From Nymphalis io (lineage: Eukaryota; Arthropoda; Insecta; Lepidoptera; Nymphalidae), in the NCBI RefSeq assembly GCF_905147045.1, contig NC_065918.1:16306001-16370000 (forward strand): a stretch of 64,000 nucleotides of DNA, in the 5' to 3' direction. Position numbers and translations under genes: made by a program. The notes beneath the pieces are model-generated. The model was given only the letters and a program-made list of their open reading frames with translations, ran no database searches and was not told the DNA's origin. Positions 1 to 13,123 of the stretch are shown piece after piece. Each line of letters opens with the position of its first letter. Within the stretch, counting starts at the first letter, position 1.

Positions 1-888
1 CAAAATCGGCAGACGACATCACAATCACTAGAATAAATTGATCCCCGTCTGTCATGAATATTTGAAATGTGTCAAAAAATTGTCAAGTAATTTATTATTC
101 GTAAACACTGTGGCTAAAGAAATAACATTTGCTGAACCCCTATGAATTCGATCGCGATTAATAGATAAAGTCTGGTTTTAATTATGAATTCATATAATTT
201 CCTGTGTTGTTTTTTTGTCCATTACAGTTTTAACTGCATTATATTATTAAGTCATCGAAAGGCGACGCGATAGTGATCGGTAAACTTGTTTTAAAAATAT
301 TAAGTCTTAGATTGGACACCTCCGATATTATCTAACACGCCCTAGAAATTGTTTTAATTTGCATTTAAGAATAATACGTGAAAGCGGTCTTGTTTTGTCG
401 TGTTAGCTGTTGACTCAAATAAACTAAAGAATCATTTTGACCGATTTTAGAAATTTTGACAGTAATGGTTAACGGCCATATTAAACGTAAACGGCTGTTT
501 GACGTACGATACAGTAAAGACACAGCATTGTTTAACTAATCCCCCCTAAACAAGTTCTAGTATTTTCGATTTTTTAACGAAACTTATTTCAATATATTTC
601 TGGCGTTTCAGCTAAGTAGGTATTATGAGAAATAATAACAAACAAATAAATAAATAACTGTGACATTGACAACATTGTACCGAATTTTTTTGAAAAATAT
701 ACCAATATTTACATAATACAATTATTTTTTTATCACTGTATATAATATAAACATTTTAAATAAAAATCTTAATATGTGTGTGTAGTGAATATTAAGACAA
801 GTGATGTTTGTTAGCGAGTCACATTATATATATTAATATATGTCTAGGCCACCTAGAACAGATCTTGTTTACAGTACTATTAATACGT

Positions 889-1059
889 ACTGGGCTAAGG
901 CCTCTTCTCCCTTTTTAAGGAGAAGGTTTGGAGCTTATTCCACCACGCTGCTCTAATGTGGGTTGGTGGAATACACATGTGGCTGAATTTCGATGAAATT
1001 AGACACATGTTTCCTCACGATGTTTTCCTTCACCGAAAAGCACGAGATGAATTATAACC
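889..1059 (-). repeat. Metulj-like SINE, 3' part only
   Basis: This matches the tail half of the window's commonest SINE in reverse orientation, including the 'ccaccacgctgctc' and 'cctcacgatgttttcc' blocks. The tRNA-like head with A and B boxes is missing, so it is a truncated or old copy. Confidence 0.85.
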
Positions 1060-2400
1060 TAGAGACCTTGTATAATACAATCGAAATTGAAAGTATTATA
1101 CGAAATGGGCTTCGAAGGGTTAAAACATTAGAATAAATTTATAAAAAAAGTACTCGATTAATAGGATTACACGCTCCCATACACAGCGTGAAACTGATAG
1201 ACGTACTATACAGACCGATAATACTTGATTCGTACACAGAAAAAACGACTTTATTCCATCCATATTAGTACGAGATTCGTGTGTCGCATTTTATCTATAT
1301 TGGTTACTTCTAAGCAGGTGTTGCGTGCCGCGAAACCTGCAAGTAGTTTGGCATGGTTTTTGTTACATATCTATTAAATACTAGCTATGAATGTATAATC
1401 AATCGAAATAGTCCGCTTTTTATTATACCGCGTTTTCACTTTTAAATATTTTATATTCGGGGGATTTAATTTTTACAACCGAGGGCGTTTTAGTACCCAC
1501 CTTTCGTTTATTTTACGCCTTTATTCATGAAGTGTAATTAAATAACATAATACGATATTGTCAAGGAATTAGGTTAATAGTAAAATTGTTGTATAGCCGG
1601 TGTAGTAAACTTTGTTTAATACTTACAGTTGTTAGGTGTTAATGAGGTGTGCGGAACAATGGTAGGATAAGTCTCTTCAGAAGTTCCTCAAATTAATTAC
1701 ACGGTTGTAATTGAACGTGTAGATCCCACGAATGCTTTATAATAATAAATCTTCGGTGTTCCTTTTTCAAAAACATAATTTAAATAATAAAAAAAACGTT
1801 ATAATTCCAAGCAAAGTACTCATACATTGTTACAACAGTCAAAATAAATATGAGCGACCAATTAAACTCTGATCTTTGAAATGAAACGTTCGGTGATAAA
1901 TTTGTCAAATAAATTCAATGTAAGACCGGCGCTTCCCAAACTTTTATGAATACGTTATAGATTCAAACGGCCGATGAAGTCGACGAAATGAATATTGTGC
2001 TTTACAGCCGCTATTATTTACTTTTATAAGGTGTTTAATGTTTTCTCAAAGTTAACGATACGATTTGAAAGATAATAAAAGATTTTTTCACATCGACTTC
2101 CTAGTTCACTTCAAACGATGTTTGTTGACAAAAATTACTGTTATGTCCGCGTTGACCACGATGATGACATCTGCTCGACACTTTCCTTGAGAATGATTTC
2201 GCTAATTGATTTTTTTACTGGACGCACTTTATTGAAAATATTTAAAAAATAAATATAAAGTTATAGCCGTTGAGAACTCATATTTAGGTTAAACTCAAAT
2301 ATTTCAAAATAAAATAATCCTACGAATTGATAATCTAGTTAGTAATACATTGGTTCATTCAATTATTGTAAAAAGTAATACAGTACAGTAATCATACAGT

Positions 2401-2494
2401 AACAGCCTGTTAAGGTCCCACTGCTGGGCTAAGGCCTCCTCTCCCTTTTTAGGAGAAGGTTTGGAGCTAATTCCACCACGCTGCTCCAATGCGG
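2401..2494 (-). repeat. Metulj-like SINE, short 3' fragment
   Basis: It begins with 'aacagcctgt', the end block shared by all reverse-oriented copies, and stops after 'gctgctccaatgcgg'. Only about 94 bases of the roughly 300-base element are present. It lies about 285 bases upstream of a mirr exon acceptor. Confidence 0.85.
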
Positions 2495-2778
2495 AAAAAA
2501 ACGAATAACCACAATATAATTAAGAAATTATAATTTACAACGCATTTTCAAGCCAATCGATAACCTGCATTTTATTGATACTGGTCTCAAGTTTAATTAC
2601 GTTTAATCAAAGATAATTTGGCCCTTATTTAATTATGCAAAGAGATTAATATTCAATTTCCCCACTATAAATATTTAAGAAATAAATATTCTATATAGCT
2701 ACCCTAAATAATGATAACCTTTATTAAATATTTTATTTTAGAAAGTAGTTTGTAATCAAATATTTATGTAATTTTTAG

Positions 2779-3147
2779 TTGCTGGTGGGCAGCAGCGGGG
2801 CGGGCAACGGCGGAGCGGCAACTTCACCTGATGGAGGCTCAAGCTCCGCGCCGCCCTTATCGCCTGGTGGCTCAGGGGTAGTCGGAGGAGCCTTATCCCC
2901 AGGCGCTGGAAGCCATGCCAGCACACCTGCTGCGTCCTGCTGCGACACGCCAAGGCCTATCATCACCGACCCAGTATCGGGACAGACGGTCTGCTCCTGT
3001 CAATATGATGGAGCAAGGCTGGCATTGACCTCGTATCCAAGACTATCGAGTGCAGCAGTTGGTGTTTACGGGGCTCCATATCCATCAACGGATCAGAACC
3101 CTTACCCCAGTATTGGCGTCGACAGCTCAGCCTTCTATTCACCATTG
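2779..3147 (+). CDS. mirr: mirr exon (N-terminal Iroquois region)
   Basis: This exon encodes 123 residues in phase 0 at both ends. The acceptor is 'tttttag' ending at 2778, and the in-frame TAG there confirms that the frame cannot extend upstream. The donor is TTG|GTGAGT after 3147. Residues 1-53 are a Gly/Ser/Pro/Ala-rich linker. From residue 54 (base 2938) comes the conserved Iroquois N-terminal motif: CCDTPRPI, then TDPVSGQTVCSCQYD, then tyrosine-, proline- and serine-rich text containing NPYPSIGVD. This motif is shared by insect and vertebrate Iroquois proteins and lies upstream of the homeodomain. The initiator methionine is not here: the frame opens with TTG CTG GTG directly after the splice site, so at least one coding exon lies upstream of the window. 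The match to mirr rather than ara/caup is based on the later exons. Confidence 0.92.
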
Positions 3148-3479
3148 GTGAGTCAATTTTAAAGTTACTTACAAAATAATTTACTTCCTATAGATTTCGT
3201 AAATCGCTGCCATCAAATTTCATAGCAAGTGGAACAGAAAATGAATGTCGGAATACACATTCGCTTGGAAGATCATACCATATATTTGTAGCGCCAGCTT
3301 GCCACTGTCTAATCCAAGATAATGTTCGGTTCTGTTGCCAAAAGTAGAACAAACAGGGCCTGCAAATTGGTACGAATAGGTCGTTTGCCGTTTGGCCATA
3401 TACGAAGCAAGGTTTATCGCTCTCTGCGATACTTGTTTAGTTCTGGCGTAGCGTGCGAGCGTCCAACCGGTCCGTGGGC

Positions 3480-4650
3480 GCTGGGCCAGAAAACCACCGA
3501 CACCTCGCAGGCCCCGCCACCGCCCTGTCACGAAACATTAATATTTAAACTTGAAAATAAATTCGAAAAGCGACCGCCATTATTATACCAATTACATTCT
3601 CTCAGACCGACGTTGGACGTCTGTGTTTTTCGAAATAAGCCTGATGCTTAATTTTTTCGGAAGTGCCAAAGTTCTTTTTCGTTAGCGTCATAACATTCCT
3701 CTTGTGGTTCTCGAAGAGTGTCGGTTTGGCACTTCGTCTACTGGAAAAGGGGACAAATGAGCGGTTGTCGGCCGCAGGATCCTTAATCCCTATAAGGGGC
3801 GTAGTCTAAAAACGTAATCCCCGACTTGGTCCTTTTCTCTATAATAAAAAGTGCAATTGAAAGACTATTGTAGAGCGATTCGGTGTTATTCGTTTTTATG
3901 TGATTTCAACTTACGACACAGAGCACATGTGAAATCCGCTAAGCCCAGAAAATCCTATCAAACGAAAAGATGATCCGGTTTTTGTCAAGTGTTAAGAGGA
4001 AGTTCTCGGCTTAATCTCCAAGTGTGGAAACGCGGCAGAGAGAATTATTTCGATGTTTCAATGTTAGTTACTTCGGATTTGTTTCTAGATCGCGTCGCAG
4101 ATTATAAGCCCGTGAAATTATGATTAAAATATGAGTTTATTCAACTCGGTAATTATAATATCGTATATATATATATGGTAATTATAATATAGATAACCCG
4201 TGGTAGGTAATTGTGGATGCATCCCAAATCGCCGGCAGTGAGATCTCTATCTGTCATTGTATTTAACGAGGTATGTGAGTACCTACGCTCTGTGACCCTG
4301 TTCAGGTTTAATAACAGGTGTTTAAATGTATGTATACTGTCATTGTGTGCGGTGCGCTCATACCTAACTCACGACAAGCCCGGCCGGTTCCGTGCAAGCG
4401 ACAATTTAGCGAACAATGCCGACGCTTCGCCACAAATATACCGAGGCTGACTTCGTAAGTCTTCAGCGTGGTTTAGACGAAACGAGATCTATTTGTATTA
4501 ACGTAAGTTTGAGTTTCCAATGACGACGACCGACAACCATTGCCGGTAAAAATATTCAACTGCCATTTTAGTACACGAGCGACTCCGGTGGCGCCGTCTA
4601 TCGTCCCGGAGTCGGTAACAATACGCAGCGCCATCTTTTGTCTATTGTCC
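3480..4650. promoter_or_regulatory. Candidate regulatory island with GCCAT cores
   Basis: This non-repetitive, less AT-biased DNA begins about 330 bases after a mirr exon. GCCAT cores (the binding core of the Polycomb recruiter Pho) occur at 3576-3580, 4562-4566 and 4630-4634. Island status rests on composition and context only, and GCCAT is a short motif that also occurs by chance. Confidence 0.3.
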
Positions 4651-7082
4651 GCTTTTTATAATCAATAAAACGGTGTCATTTTTTTGCTGCTTTCAACATT
4701 GTGATTCATTAGCTGTGAAATTAGCGTGCACGGCTTAATAAAGATATTACTTTGTACCACTTATTTATTTTTTTAAAGATTCTTAAGCAATTTTGAAATA
4801 AACCGTTCGAGCAAGTAAGTTTCTAATATAAATTTTATTCGTATAAAGTGCATTTTCTCCAATTTCACGATATACGACGTTCATAAAAGTAGTCTAGGTA
4901 ATAAAAAGCGGGAAAACAAACAGTTGAGATCAAAGTCAAATAAAGAAATTGCCAATCGAGTGAAGTCCGACTCTCATTGGCCGACGGAAAGCCGCACTTT
5001 ATAAAAGCAATTTCAAGACAGTGCCTTCAAACGGAGAACGCGTCTAAAAGTTTATATTACTTAGGTATTTAATACTTGGAACTTTAAAGAACCTTTTAAA
5101 ACACAAACATTTATGTAACAATATATGGAAACGTAAAATGGAATATTTTTATTCCATCGTATAATATCGTTTTAAAAACTTTCAAGAGTTCAATCAACGT
5201 TTTGTTTATTTTTATCAACACTAAATAAATTAATTGGTTTCCACCTGAACTCTACAACCCTTTGAAACGCATAAACCACAAGCCAATTACGTCAAATTAA
5301 TCTACCTAATTTAGGTTAATTAATAGTATGTGATAATAACAAACTTTAGTGAATACTCCACATATGTCGAATATATATCCCGAATGGATTTCTTCTGATT
5401 CGACAATTAACGTTAATCGGCTTCCGACGGTCTATATGAATGTTATTAATATTGTTTTAAACAGCCAAACGTACTAGAAACCTATCATATAGTTTATAAT
5501 AATAATCCTGATCGATTTTGTCAATGACGGTCAATCTCACAGAGTAACAATCAACGTAAGAGATAATACACGAGTAGTACACGAGTACTAGTATGTACAC
5601 ACAGGTCTACTCTGTACTTCCTCCCTCCCATCCTTTGGGATGGCAACTTGATATAAACGGAGATAGATCAGGTGCAGGACCAACGGAATTATGTCTATGA
5701 CATTACTTGACAGATAGTGTCAACAACAATTATTGAATTGGCCCGCGATTTAAGCACGGGACCCCAGATTCTTAAGCAGTACAAGCTAGCCACTATGCAA
5801 ATTAGAAATTATATTCAGTTATATGGTTAAATTACCATATTATAATAGAAATCAGTTCTATAATTGGACTAATGTCTTCTCTACCGTTAAGGAAAAATAG
5901 CTTGTAGCGTATTTCACCTTATTCTTCCATTATGGTTTGTTATACATACGTACTTGTGGCAAAGTGTCATCGTACACATGCTTTCCAACAAACAGTTTAG
6001 GAACTACTGTGTCAGTTGTCATCAAAGGCTCTTTAATTTTATAAATGTCCTTAAACTAGATGATACTTTTCTCATGTTCTATTCAGACCATAAATATGAA
6101 TATAATCATCTTCCATTAGTTTTAATTTTAGATGCTTTAATTTTTACTACTATTAACTTTATCTATATATACATACATATAATAAATTTTATATGATACT
6201 ACGATTAATTCGAATGTATGTATGAGTTTGCCAAATGAATTTTTAACATGTCTAACAATTTTGACGCAGGTGTAATATAAGCTAGTAGACAAATTATTGT
6301 AATTTATTTCAAATTGCTGTCACATAAAAGTTTGTTTGTATTTTTTAATATTAATTTTAAGCTGACAACTTCGAACGAAAGTCAAGAGTGAAAGTACGAG
6401 TAACAAAATTCATTCGAGTCTAAAACCAACGCTTTGTTTGAAAGTTTCAGTTTCATTTCATTATCGCGTCCAAATTAAACGTTTGATAACAAAAAAAAGA
6501 CTGTCCCCGGCCGACTGTAAAAAGGGAACAAAACGCCAATCCAAATATGTCACTAATCTTAAGTCAAGAAGTTTAGGAACAACGAGATTCAATTAAGGGG
6601 TGTAAGAGTAAGATAGAAGACACGTGAAAGCGGTGTAAGAACGAGATGGTATTATAAAAGTGAAGCGAATCAGAATTGGAAATAGCCTTTAGGTGTTAAT
6701 TAGAGCCTTATTAAGCTGTCTCCTCCCGGTGGGTGGGCTGACTCTTTCTTCATTAATCACAAAACCTGACCTAATTATTGAATTTCAAAATGACTTAGCT
6801 AGAATGTTTGTTTGTTTATCAAAATGTCTGTTATTAATATATTGACAATAGTTTATTTTATTTTAAAACGATATTAATTTTCAACGAATCATCACACAAA
6901 AAAATAAAAAAAATATTAGTTCGACTTGATATAAAATATCTGATTCAAAGTAATTATTTCGGTTGATATTTTGAATAGAAATGAAACATATATAATCGTT
7001 TTAATTATATTTTTTACCGTTTAAGTCATCTATGAATATAATATTTTAAAAATTCTTATGAATAATAACTAAACTCCTACTA

Positions 7083-7245
7083 ATATTATCAATGCAAAAG
7101 TTTGTGAGAGTGGATGTATCTTTGTTACTCTTTCACGTAAAAACTATTAAATGGGTGCATGAAATTTGGAATAGAGGTAACTTATACTCTGACTTAACAC
7201 ATATGCAATCACCTGCCTCACTTTTCCCCCGGGGACTAGCTAGTC
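7083..7245 (-). repeat. Old lepidopteran repeat tail
   Basis: This appears to be a decayed reverse-oriented relative of the repeat at 52312-52514. Shared traits are the 'taatattatcaatgcaaaa' type end, 'tttgttactctttcacg' and 'catgaaatttggaa'. The class is not known to me. Confidence 0.5.
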
Positions 7246-7344
7246 TAATATAAAAAAAAACGTTTGAATAATATTTACGGCAACCAGAAAAACGATTATG
7301 ACTTTGTATGTGTTTTACACAATATCTATACAGAATCGATAACC

Positions 7345-7645
7345 ACTTCCTCGGCCTATTTCCTAGATCTCATGTAGGTCTCAAGTCCCAGGTTCAATCC
7401 TCAGGTTAGATCCAATTAAGATTTATTGATAAGAAATTCTCAGCTTAGCCAAGAGTTTGGAACTTACCCATGCCTTCGAAAGCATATGAAGCTGATGTCC
7501 CTATTTTGGATCCGGATTGCCGTCCAATCGGATTATAAGAGTGAGAGACTAAAGAGTGTACCTGCGCTTGCGCATACACTTGTGCAACATAAAATCTCAC
7601 GTAGAGTTGAATTATCTCCGATATTGAATCTTTGACAGCATAATA
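7345..7645 (+). repeat. tRNA-derived SINE (family C), diverged
   Basis: A B-box-like 'cccaggttcaatcc' is followed by a body with 'ggattgccgtccaatcgg', 'ttataagagtgagagac' and 'acacttgtgcaac'. I recognise that body as a common lepidopteran SINE. The SINEs at 12796-12952 and 48079-48307 share this family's head. Confidence 0.65.
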
Positions 7646-7989
7646 AAAATATTCTGGAATCTTAAATTATCCAGATGATATTAAAAAAATATTAATATTC
7701 AAAATACTCTTAAGCAAAGCCGGTAAGATCGTTTCGAATAAAATAGCGATTTGTGACAACACCAACATAAACATCTGTGCGAGACATGGGGTCGAGTATC
7801 AAGATTAATTAATCCTTAAGAGCAATAAAGTAATTATTGTAATTAAAGTAATTCATTGTGTATAGTATCTAGATGGTGCAAATGTTTAAATTGAATACTT
7901 TAGGCTATTTAATTAGATTAAATAATTAAACTTTTTCTTTAATTTAAAATTGAAATACCCTATATATATTGTCACTGTAAGAAATTATA

Positions 7990-8152
7990 ATGATACCGTA
8001 CAAGGATAATGCTCTACCCTGGGAACAAAGATGGTGTCTTGTGCTTGTAATTACACTGGCTCACTCAGTCTATAAATGAAAATAATTTATTATTTTTGGA
8101 CGGCGGTATAAATTATGTGTGGGTGGTACACGTACTCGCATATAGCCCTACC
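7990..8152 (-). repeat. Fragment of poly-A-tailed repeat (family D)
   Basis: It contains 'cttgtaattacactggctca' and 'gtgggtggta', as in the copies at 57065-57341 and 61190-61475. The orientation is opposite to the copy at 11838-12129 that ends in poly-A. Internal text is diverged and partly deleted. Confidence 0.65.
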
Positions 8153-9200
8153 AGCATGTATCATGTACAAATGTTCATATTATTACATTTATGCTATGAA
8201 TATGAAAGTTAGTCTGTTTGTTTGTACGGTTTTTTCGCTATAAATCTGCTCTCAAATACGTAGTCTGGGAATCGAACGAAGTTTATTTGTATTAAGGATT
8301 TTTAAATAGATATATAAAATGTTTTAATCATTCAAAATAAATATATCTTTAATCAAACATGACGAAAATTTGTCTTTTTTTCAAGCAACGACGAAGCAAG
8401 ATCGACATAGTAATTTGCATAGAGATAATTTATAGGCACACAGACATATTTATCAAGCAAAGCTGAGAGTAAAGACATATAATATTTTATATTCAAGTTT
8501 AATATTTATAATAAAACGTTACAAATAAAATATAATTGGTAACTAGCATGGTAACTGCTCAGCTCCGGTCTATTACACGAAATATCTGTACGTGGCATCT
8601 ATGAGCCTCTCCAATTAATTAGGGCTCGCGACCTTGCCTTCTGAGTAATGGCTGAGTTTATTTTATTTCAACACTAATTAGCCCGAATGGGACGGCAGAG
8701 GACATAAAAGCGGGTTTCCTGAAATAAACGCGTTAAAATTAAAATCGTTTTATTTTGTATTATTTTCGGTTGACTTTATGTCGATTGTTTGAATATTTCA
8801 CAATTACAACTTCGTTCAAATGAGTATTTAAATTATATCTCGCTGAGTTCATTTCGTCTTATTTAATTTACACATATAATATTAATATATATTTTTATAT
8901 ACATATACGTATACATCTCCAACAATAATATACATTCTATATTATTAAATTCTAATTTAATTAAATTATCTCATTCGTAATATTTAAAAATAAGCAAATA
9001 AAATAATTATTTCTAAATATTTTTACAATGAATTAATAAATTCATATAAATATATATCTACGTGTTTAGTTCAGTAAATTATTATAGTATTTTTGTACCA
9101 CAAGTATCTATGCTGTATTTAAAGTAAATACCTAATGTTGTTATTTATAAATAACATATAATTTATCATAAAATAATGCAATCGACCCCCTGATTAAAAA

Positions 9201-9500
9201 GCCGAGATGGCCCTGTGGTAAGAACGCGTGAATCTTAACCGATGATCGTGGGTTCAAACCCTAGCAAGCACCACTGAATTTTCATGTGCTTAATTTGTGA
9301 TTATAATTCATCTCGTGCTTTACGGTGAAGGAAAACATCGTGAGGAAACCTGCATGTGTCTAATTTCACTGAAGTTCTGCCACATGTGAATTCTACCAAC
9401 CCGCATTGGAGCAGCGTGGTGGAATAAGCTCCAAACCTTCTCCTCAAAAAGAGGAGAGGAGGCCTTTAGCCCAGCAGTGGGACATTCACAGGCTGTTACG
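9201..9500 (+). repeat. Metulj-like SINE, full length
   Basis: The tRNA-like head starts at 'gccgagatggccc' (A box) with B-box text 'gtgggttcaaacccta'. The body ends at 'cacaggctgttac'. A perfect 10-base target-site duplication, AATGCAATCG, flanks it at 9175-9184 and 9503-9512. This is a recent-looking insertion in the sense direction of mirr. Confidence 0.93.
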
Positions 9501-10359
9501 GTAATGCAATCGGCTCCTTATTTGACACAGGCCACTTTGGATTCTTTGTCGGTTTTTCGTAATTTTTTAGCATGTTTTGTAATAGGATGGTAAGTAAACT
9601 TATATTCATCATTAAATAAAGAAAAGAAGTATCATAGATGTCTACTAAAATAAATTAGTCGGTATTTAATTTTAAAAAAATCAAACATACGCAATACTTA
9701 ATCATTTACGAACACGATGTGATATCTTATCTCTTTCTTATATTATTGTCTGTACAGTTTCACCTACCAAGATTTTGCACATGAAATATTTAACTCTGCT
9801 AAAGTTATAATTAAGTTTATTTAAGGCTGTCTCTGACAAGCTATGTAGTTACCGACCCGAATATTGTATTGAGAAATAAATATTTAAATTCGACGATAAA
9901 CTTTATACTAATTCGTAGTTTGACGCAAATACGAAGAACAGGTTTCAGATAACGTAGATACCAAAAAAAGTGGATTCTTTTCATTTTTTTTTTGTACAGA
10001 CGCGTTTAACAGATCGATTTAATTGCTTACGATTGCAATACACAAAACGCATTACGATAATTACAGCCGTTAACACTTTTACATAATAACTGCAACTTTC
10101 GTGATCAGCGCAACTACGAGTGCGGCTGAGATAAATGTTGCAAAGAACATATGTTATTTTTGTAATAATAATCTCTTGAGTGCTGGTATATATAATATAA
10201 ATATAACATGGGCCGCCATTGCTTCGATATGATGCAATAGGGCCGGTGGAACGTGGGTGGGCTTATCGCAGATACATCGACAATTTGACATAAATGCGTT
10301 AGGTTATATGACAACCGATAAAATGTTGTAAGGGACCGCTCCGCCGTGATTGACACGCC

Positions 10360-11290
10360 GTGTGTTTACATACAGATATACCGTCGTACACTTCTGTATC
10401 GTTATCTACCGGCCGACACATAAGCGCTTCGACGTTATCCGAGCCCGAAATACATGGTTCCACAAATAAAATCTGTCAGTTCGCAACGCCTCGGGCGAGT
10501 TCGGCGTAATCATCTACAAACAATGACCGCCCCGCTACCCTCGTCTCACCTCGGACGCGTTAATTGCTTCGCAAATATACTCATCTTCGCACTAAACGTT
10601 TACTTGCCGACTTTAATGACTGGGCAAACAAAGCGGTCGCGCGGTCAGCCGACTCCTGCGGTTCTGCCGCTAATAAATCTCCGGCTTTTCCCCGATTTCC
10701 CGACGTCCCGACGTCCCGCGGCGGATGCCGGACGGCGGAGCGCGCCCTCTCCACGCCACTCTTATAAATTACCTACACGATTTCACCATAAATCAAACGA
10801 TGGTCGAGCTAAATGCATTTACTATTGTTTGGACACACTTCGCACCGAAATGTTGACCGCAGTCGGCATGTTATGTCGTAGATTTGCGGACGCAGCACTT
10901 CGCAGGAAATTCGTAACGACCCTCCGCCGGAATCGAGGATATTGCAAGCGTTCCGCAAGGAGACGCGCTATTAATCGTGATCGCGTAGGATGCGACCGAT
11001 CGGAAGTCGACTAATGTGCGCTAATTGGAACCGCCGAAATTGAATCGGGGATGAAGACATTGTTTTTAAAAGGCGTAGTGATTATACCGAATGCGGCATT
11101 AGCACGGACAACAGCCAAAAGGTGCTCACAGACCGTTATCTCGGCCGGAAGTTGAAAAAAAAACTCGATCCAGCGTAATTTTCGTCCGCGAGCGGTCGCC
11201 GAGCATTAGGATAAAAAACGACTCTTCGATCGAACTTGAGATAGCTCGTAACCGCGTCATTTCATTTAAGTTTGTTTTAGGATTCCTTTG
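10360..11290. promoter_or_regulatory. Candidate enhancer island in intron
   Basis: About 0.9 kb of GC-richer, non-repetitive DNA stands out against flanking AT-rich filler. It contains homeodomain-type (TTTAATGAC), forkhead-type (GTTTAC) and GATA-type (TTATCT) short motifs. A 186-codon open frame (10454-11014) crosses it but has no recognisable domain and is Arg/Ser/Pro-rich, as expected of chance translation of GC-rich DNA. Function is inferred from composition and location in a developmental gene. Confidence 0.4.
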
Positions 11291-11837
11291 TGCATTATGA
11301 ATAAAACATATCCATAAATTATGTCAAATGCCTCCCTTCAACGGTGGGTTACATAAATTTAAATGAATGCTTCGTCTGTAAATGACCCAACCCTAGGCAA
11401 TGAAGCGACGACGACTTAATAAATAATACAAAATTACATATGTAATTTAATTTTACAATCAAAACTATCGACGACGCGCTTTTCAGATTCGTACTTATTA
11501 TACAGAGTTTCGGACAAAGTTGTTTTATTTTATTTATTAGTTGCATTGTTATCACTCCAATGTTATAAGAAGTATCGAAATAATAAACAGATTGAAACGC
11601 ATTTACAAAGATATATCTAAAATCAAACATGTTTACTCTTATTTATTATTATCAATGTTCAAAGAATAGTGAATCCATCACTTGAATCGATTAATTATGT
11701 TGACACTTAACGTAAGGCTAACTAACATAACGCTGTTGATACACAATTTGTCTCAGTAAATAATCAAAAACTAGTTATGTATATAGAAATACACGCAAAT
11801 CCGTCAGTATTATCTCTAGGTAAACTTTTATATATCT

Positions 11838-12129
11838 ACTGGTGGTAGAGCTTTGTGCAAGCTCGTCTGGGTAGGTACCACCAACTCATCAGATATTCTA
11901 CCGCAAAACAGCAGTACTTGGTATTATTGTATTCCGGTTTGAAGGGTGAATGAGCCAGTGTAATTACAGGCACAAGGGATATAACATCTAAGTTCCGAAG
12001 GTTGGTGGCGCATTGGTGATGTAAGCGATGGTTAACATTTCTAACAATGCCAATGTCTATGAGCGTTGGTGACCACTTACCATCAAGTGGCCCATATTCT
12101 CGTCCGCCTTCCTATTCTATAAAAAAAAA
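11838..12129 (+). repeat. Poly-A-tailed dispersed repeat (family D)
   Basis: It starts at 'tactggtggtagagctttg' and runs through 'gtaggtaccaccaactcatc' and 'gccaatgtctatgagcgttgg'. It ends in 'cgtccgccttcctattcta' plus an A run at 12121-12129. Related copies lie at 57065-57341 and 61190-61475 in the opposite orientation, with fragments elsewhere. The terminal A run implies retroposition. Confidence 0.85.
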
Positions 12130-12795
12130 CTTTCTATAATCCTCATGGAGGAAATGTGTATCAAATGCGGTTTTTAAGAGGAAGGAGGCCGGTACGCTGC
12201 AGTCGGATATTTGTGGTGTTCCATTTTTACTTATAAATTACAATGTTGACAGTAGTATCTGTGTTTTGTGGTAGAATAAATAGTGTAGCATTAATCAATC
12301 AGCTTGGTGTATGAGTAAGCCAGTATAATAACAGGCTCAGGCAGGTTTGCGTCGCTTTGACGGTGCAGCGAGTTATTCGTACGTGCAGCGTTAAAAAGTT
12401 ATTCGATATCGCTAATTTGATAATAAATGTTTATAATTAATCAAAACTGAACAGAACTACTAAAATTTCAACACAAATGTTCTTCGAACCGAATAATAAG
12501 TGGACCTATTCGTAATTTTAACGTATAATTTATAATTATCATAATATTACTTACAGGTTAATTATTCGGGTAATCAAAATAAGACGCGCTTTGTAATAAT
12601 AAAACACTTTCTAACGAATTATCTCAACTGTAATTAAATTTATAATTACATGTATTTATTACCGTTTCCGTAATTGCAATGATAATTTAATTACCTTTGA
12701 ACAGTCATTTAATTATGCATTTCAAATGTACTTTTAAAAAATAAATGATAATTACAGTTTTCTTGTCGTATATAATATAATCATTTTTTAACTGT

Positions 12796-12952
12796 CACTT
12801 CGGTTTAGTGGCTACGTCCTGGGTTCAAAACCCGGGGCATTAAAAGCTATCAAGTTTTCATCTTAAAAATTCTCAGTAGCAGCCCGGTGTCTGGATTTGC
12901 CGTCTCATCCGTGATGATGCCGTCTGTCTGAAATCGATCAGGATCAATCATT
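12796..12952 (+). repeat. tRNA-derived SINE (family C), partial
   Basis: The head contains 'agtggctacgtcctgggttc' with a B box in 'gggttcaaaacccgg'. The body has 'aaattctcagtagcagcccg' and 'gtctggatttgccgtc'. It resembles the reverse-oriented copy at 48079-48307. Confidence 0.75.
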
Positions 12953-13123
12953 ATTATAACTATATTTTTTTTTATTATATACTCAATAAAAATGCTGTAC
13001 AGACATCATATAGAATAATTTAGCTACGAGAAGATAACAAAATTATTATTTCTTAGAAGTCTTAGTTTTAATTGTAGGTTCCTATGTCTTGTTATGTAAA
13101 TAATAAATTCGATTGTGTCTCTG

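Larger units (their letters stand above)
1..2778 (+). other. mirr: Intron upstream of first visible mirr exon
   Basis: The AG at 2777-2778 is the acceptor of the exon that follows, so this stretch is the end of an intron whose donor lies outside the window. It is AT-rich and has no open frame of note. Two SINE fragments (889-1059 and 2401-2494) are the only recognisable contents. No promoter or start-codon exon could be identified here. Confidence 0.7.

Noticed and set aside
10454..11014. 186-codon open frame in the first visible intron
   Set aside because: No recognisable domain, an Arg/Ser/Pro-rich translation typical of GC-rich noncoding DNA, an overlapping second frame, and location inside a candidate enhancer island.
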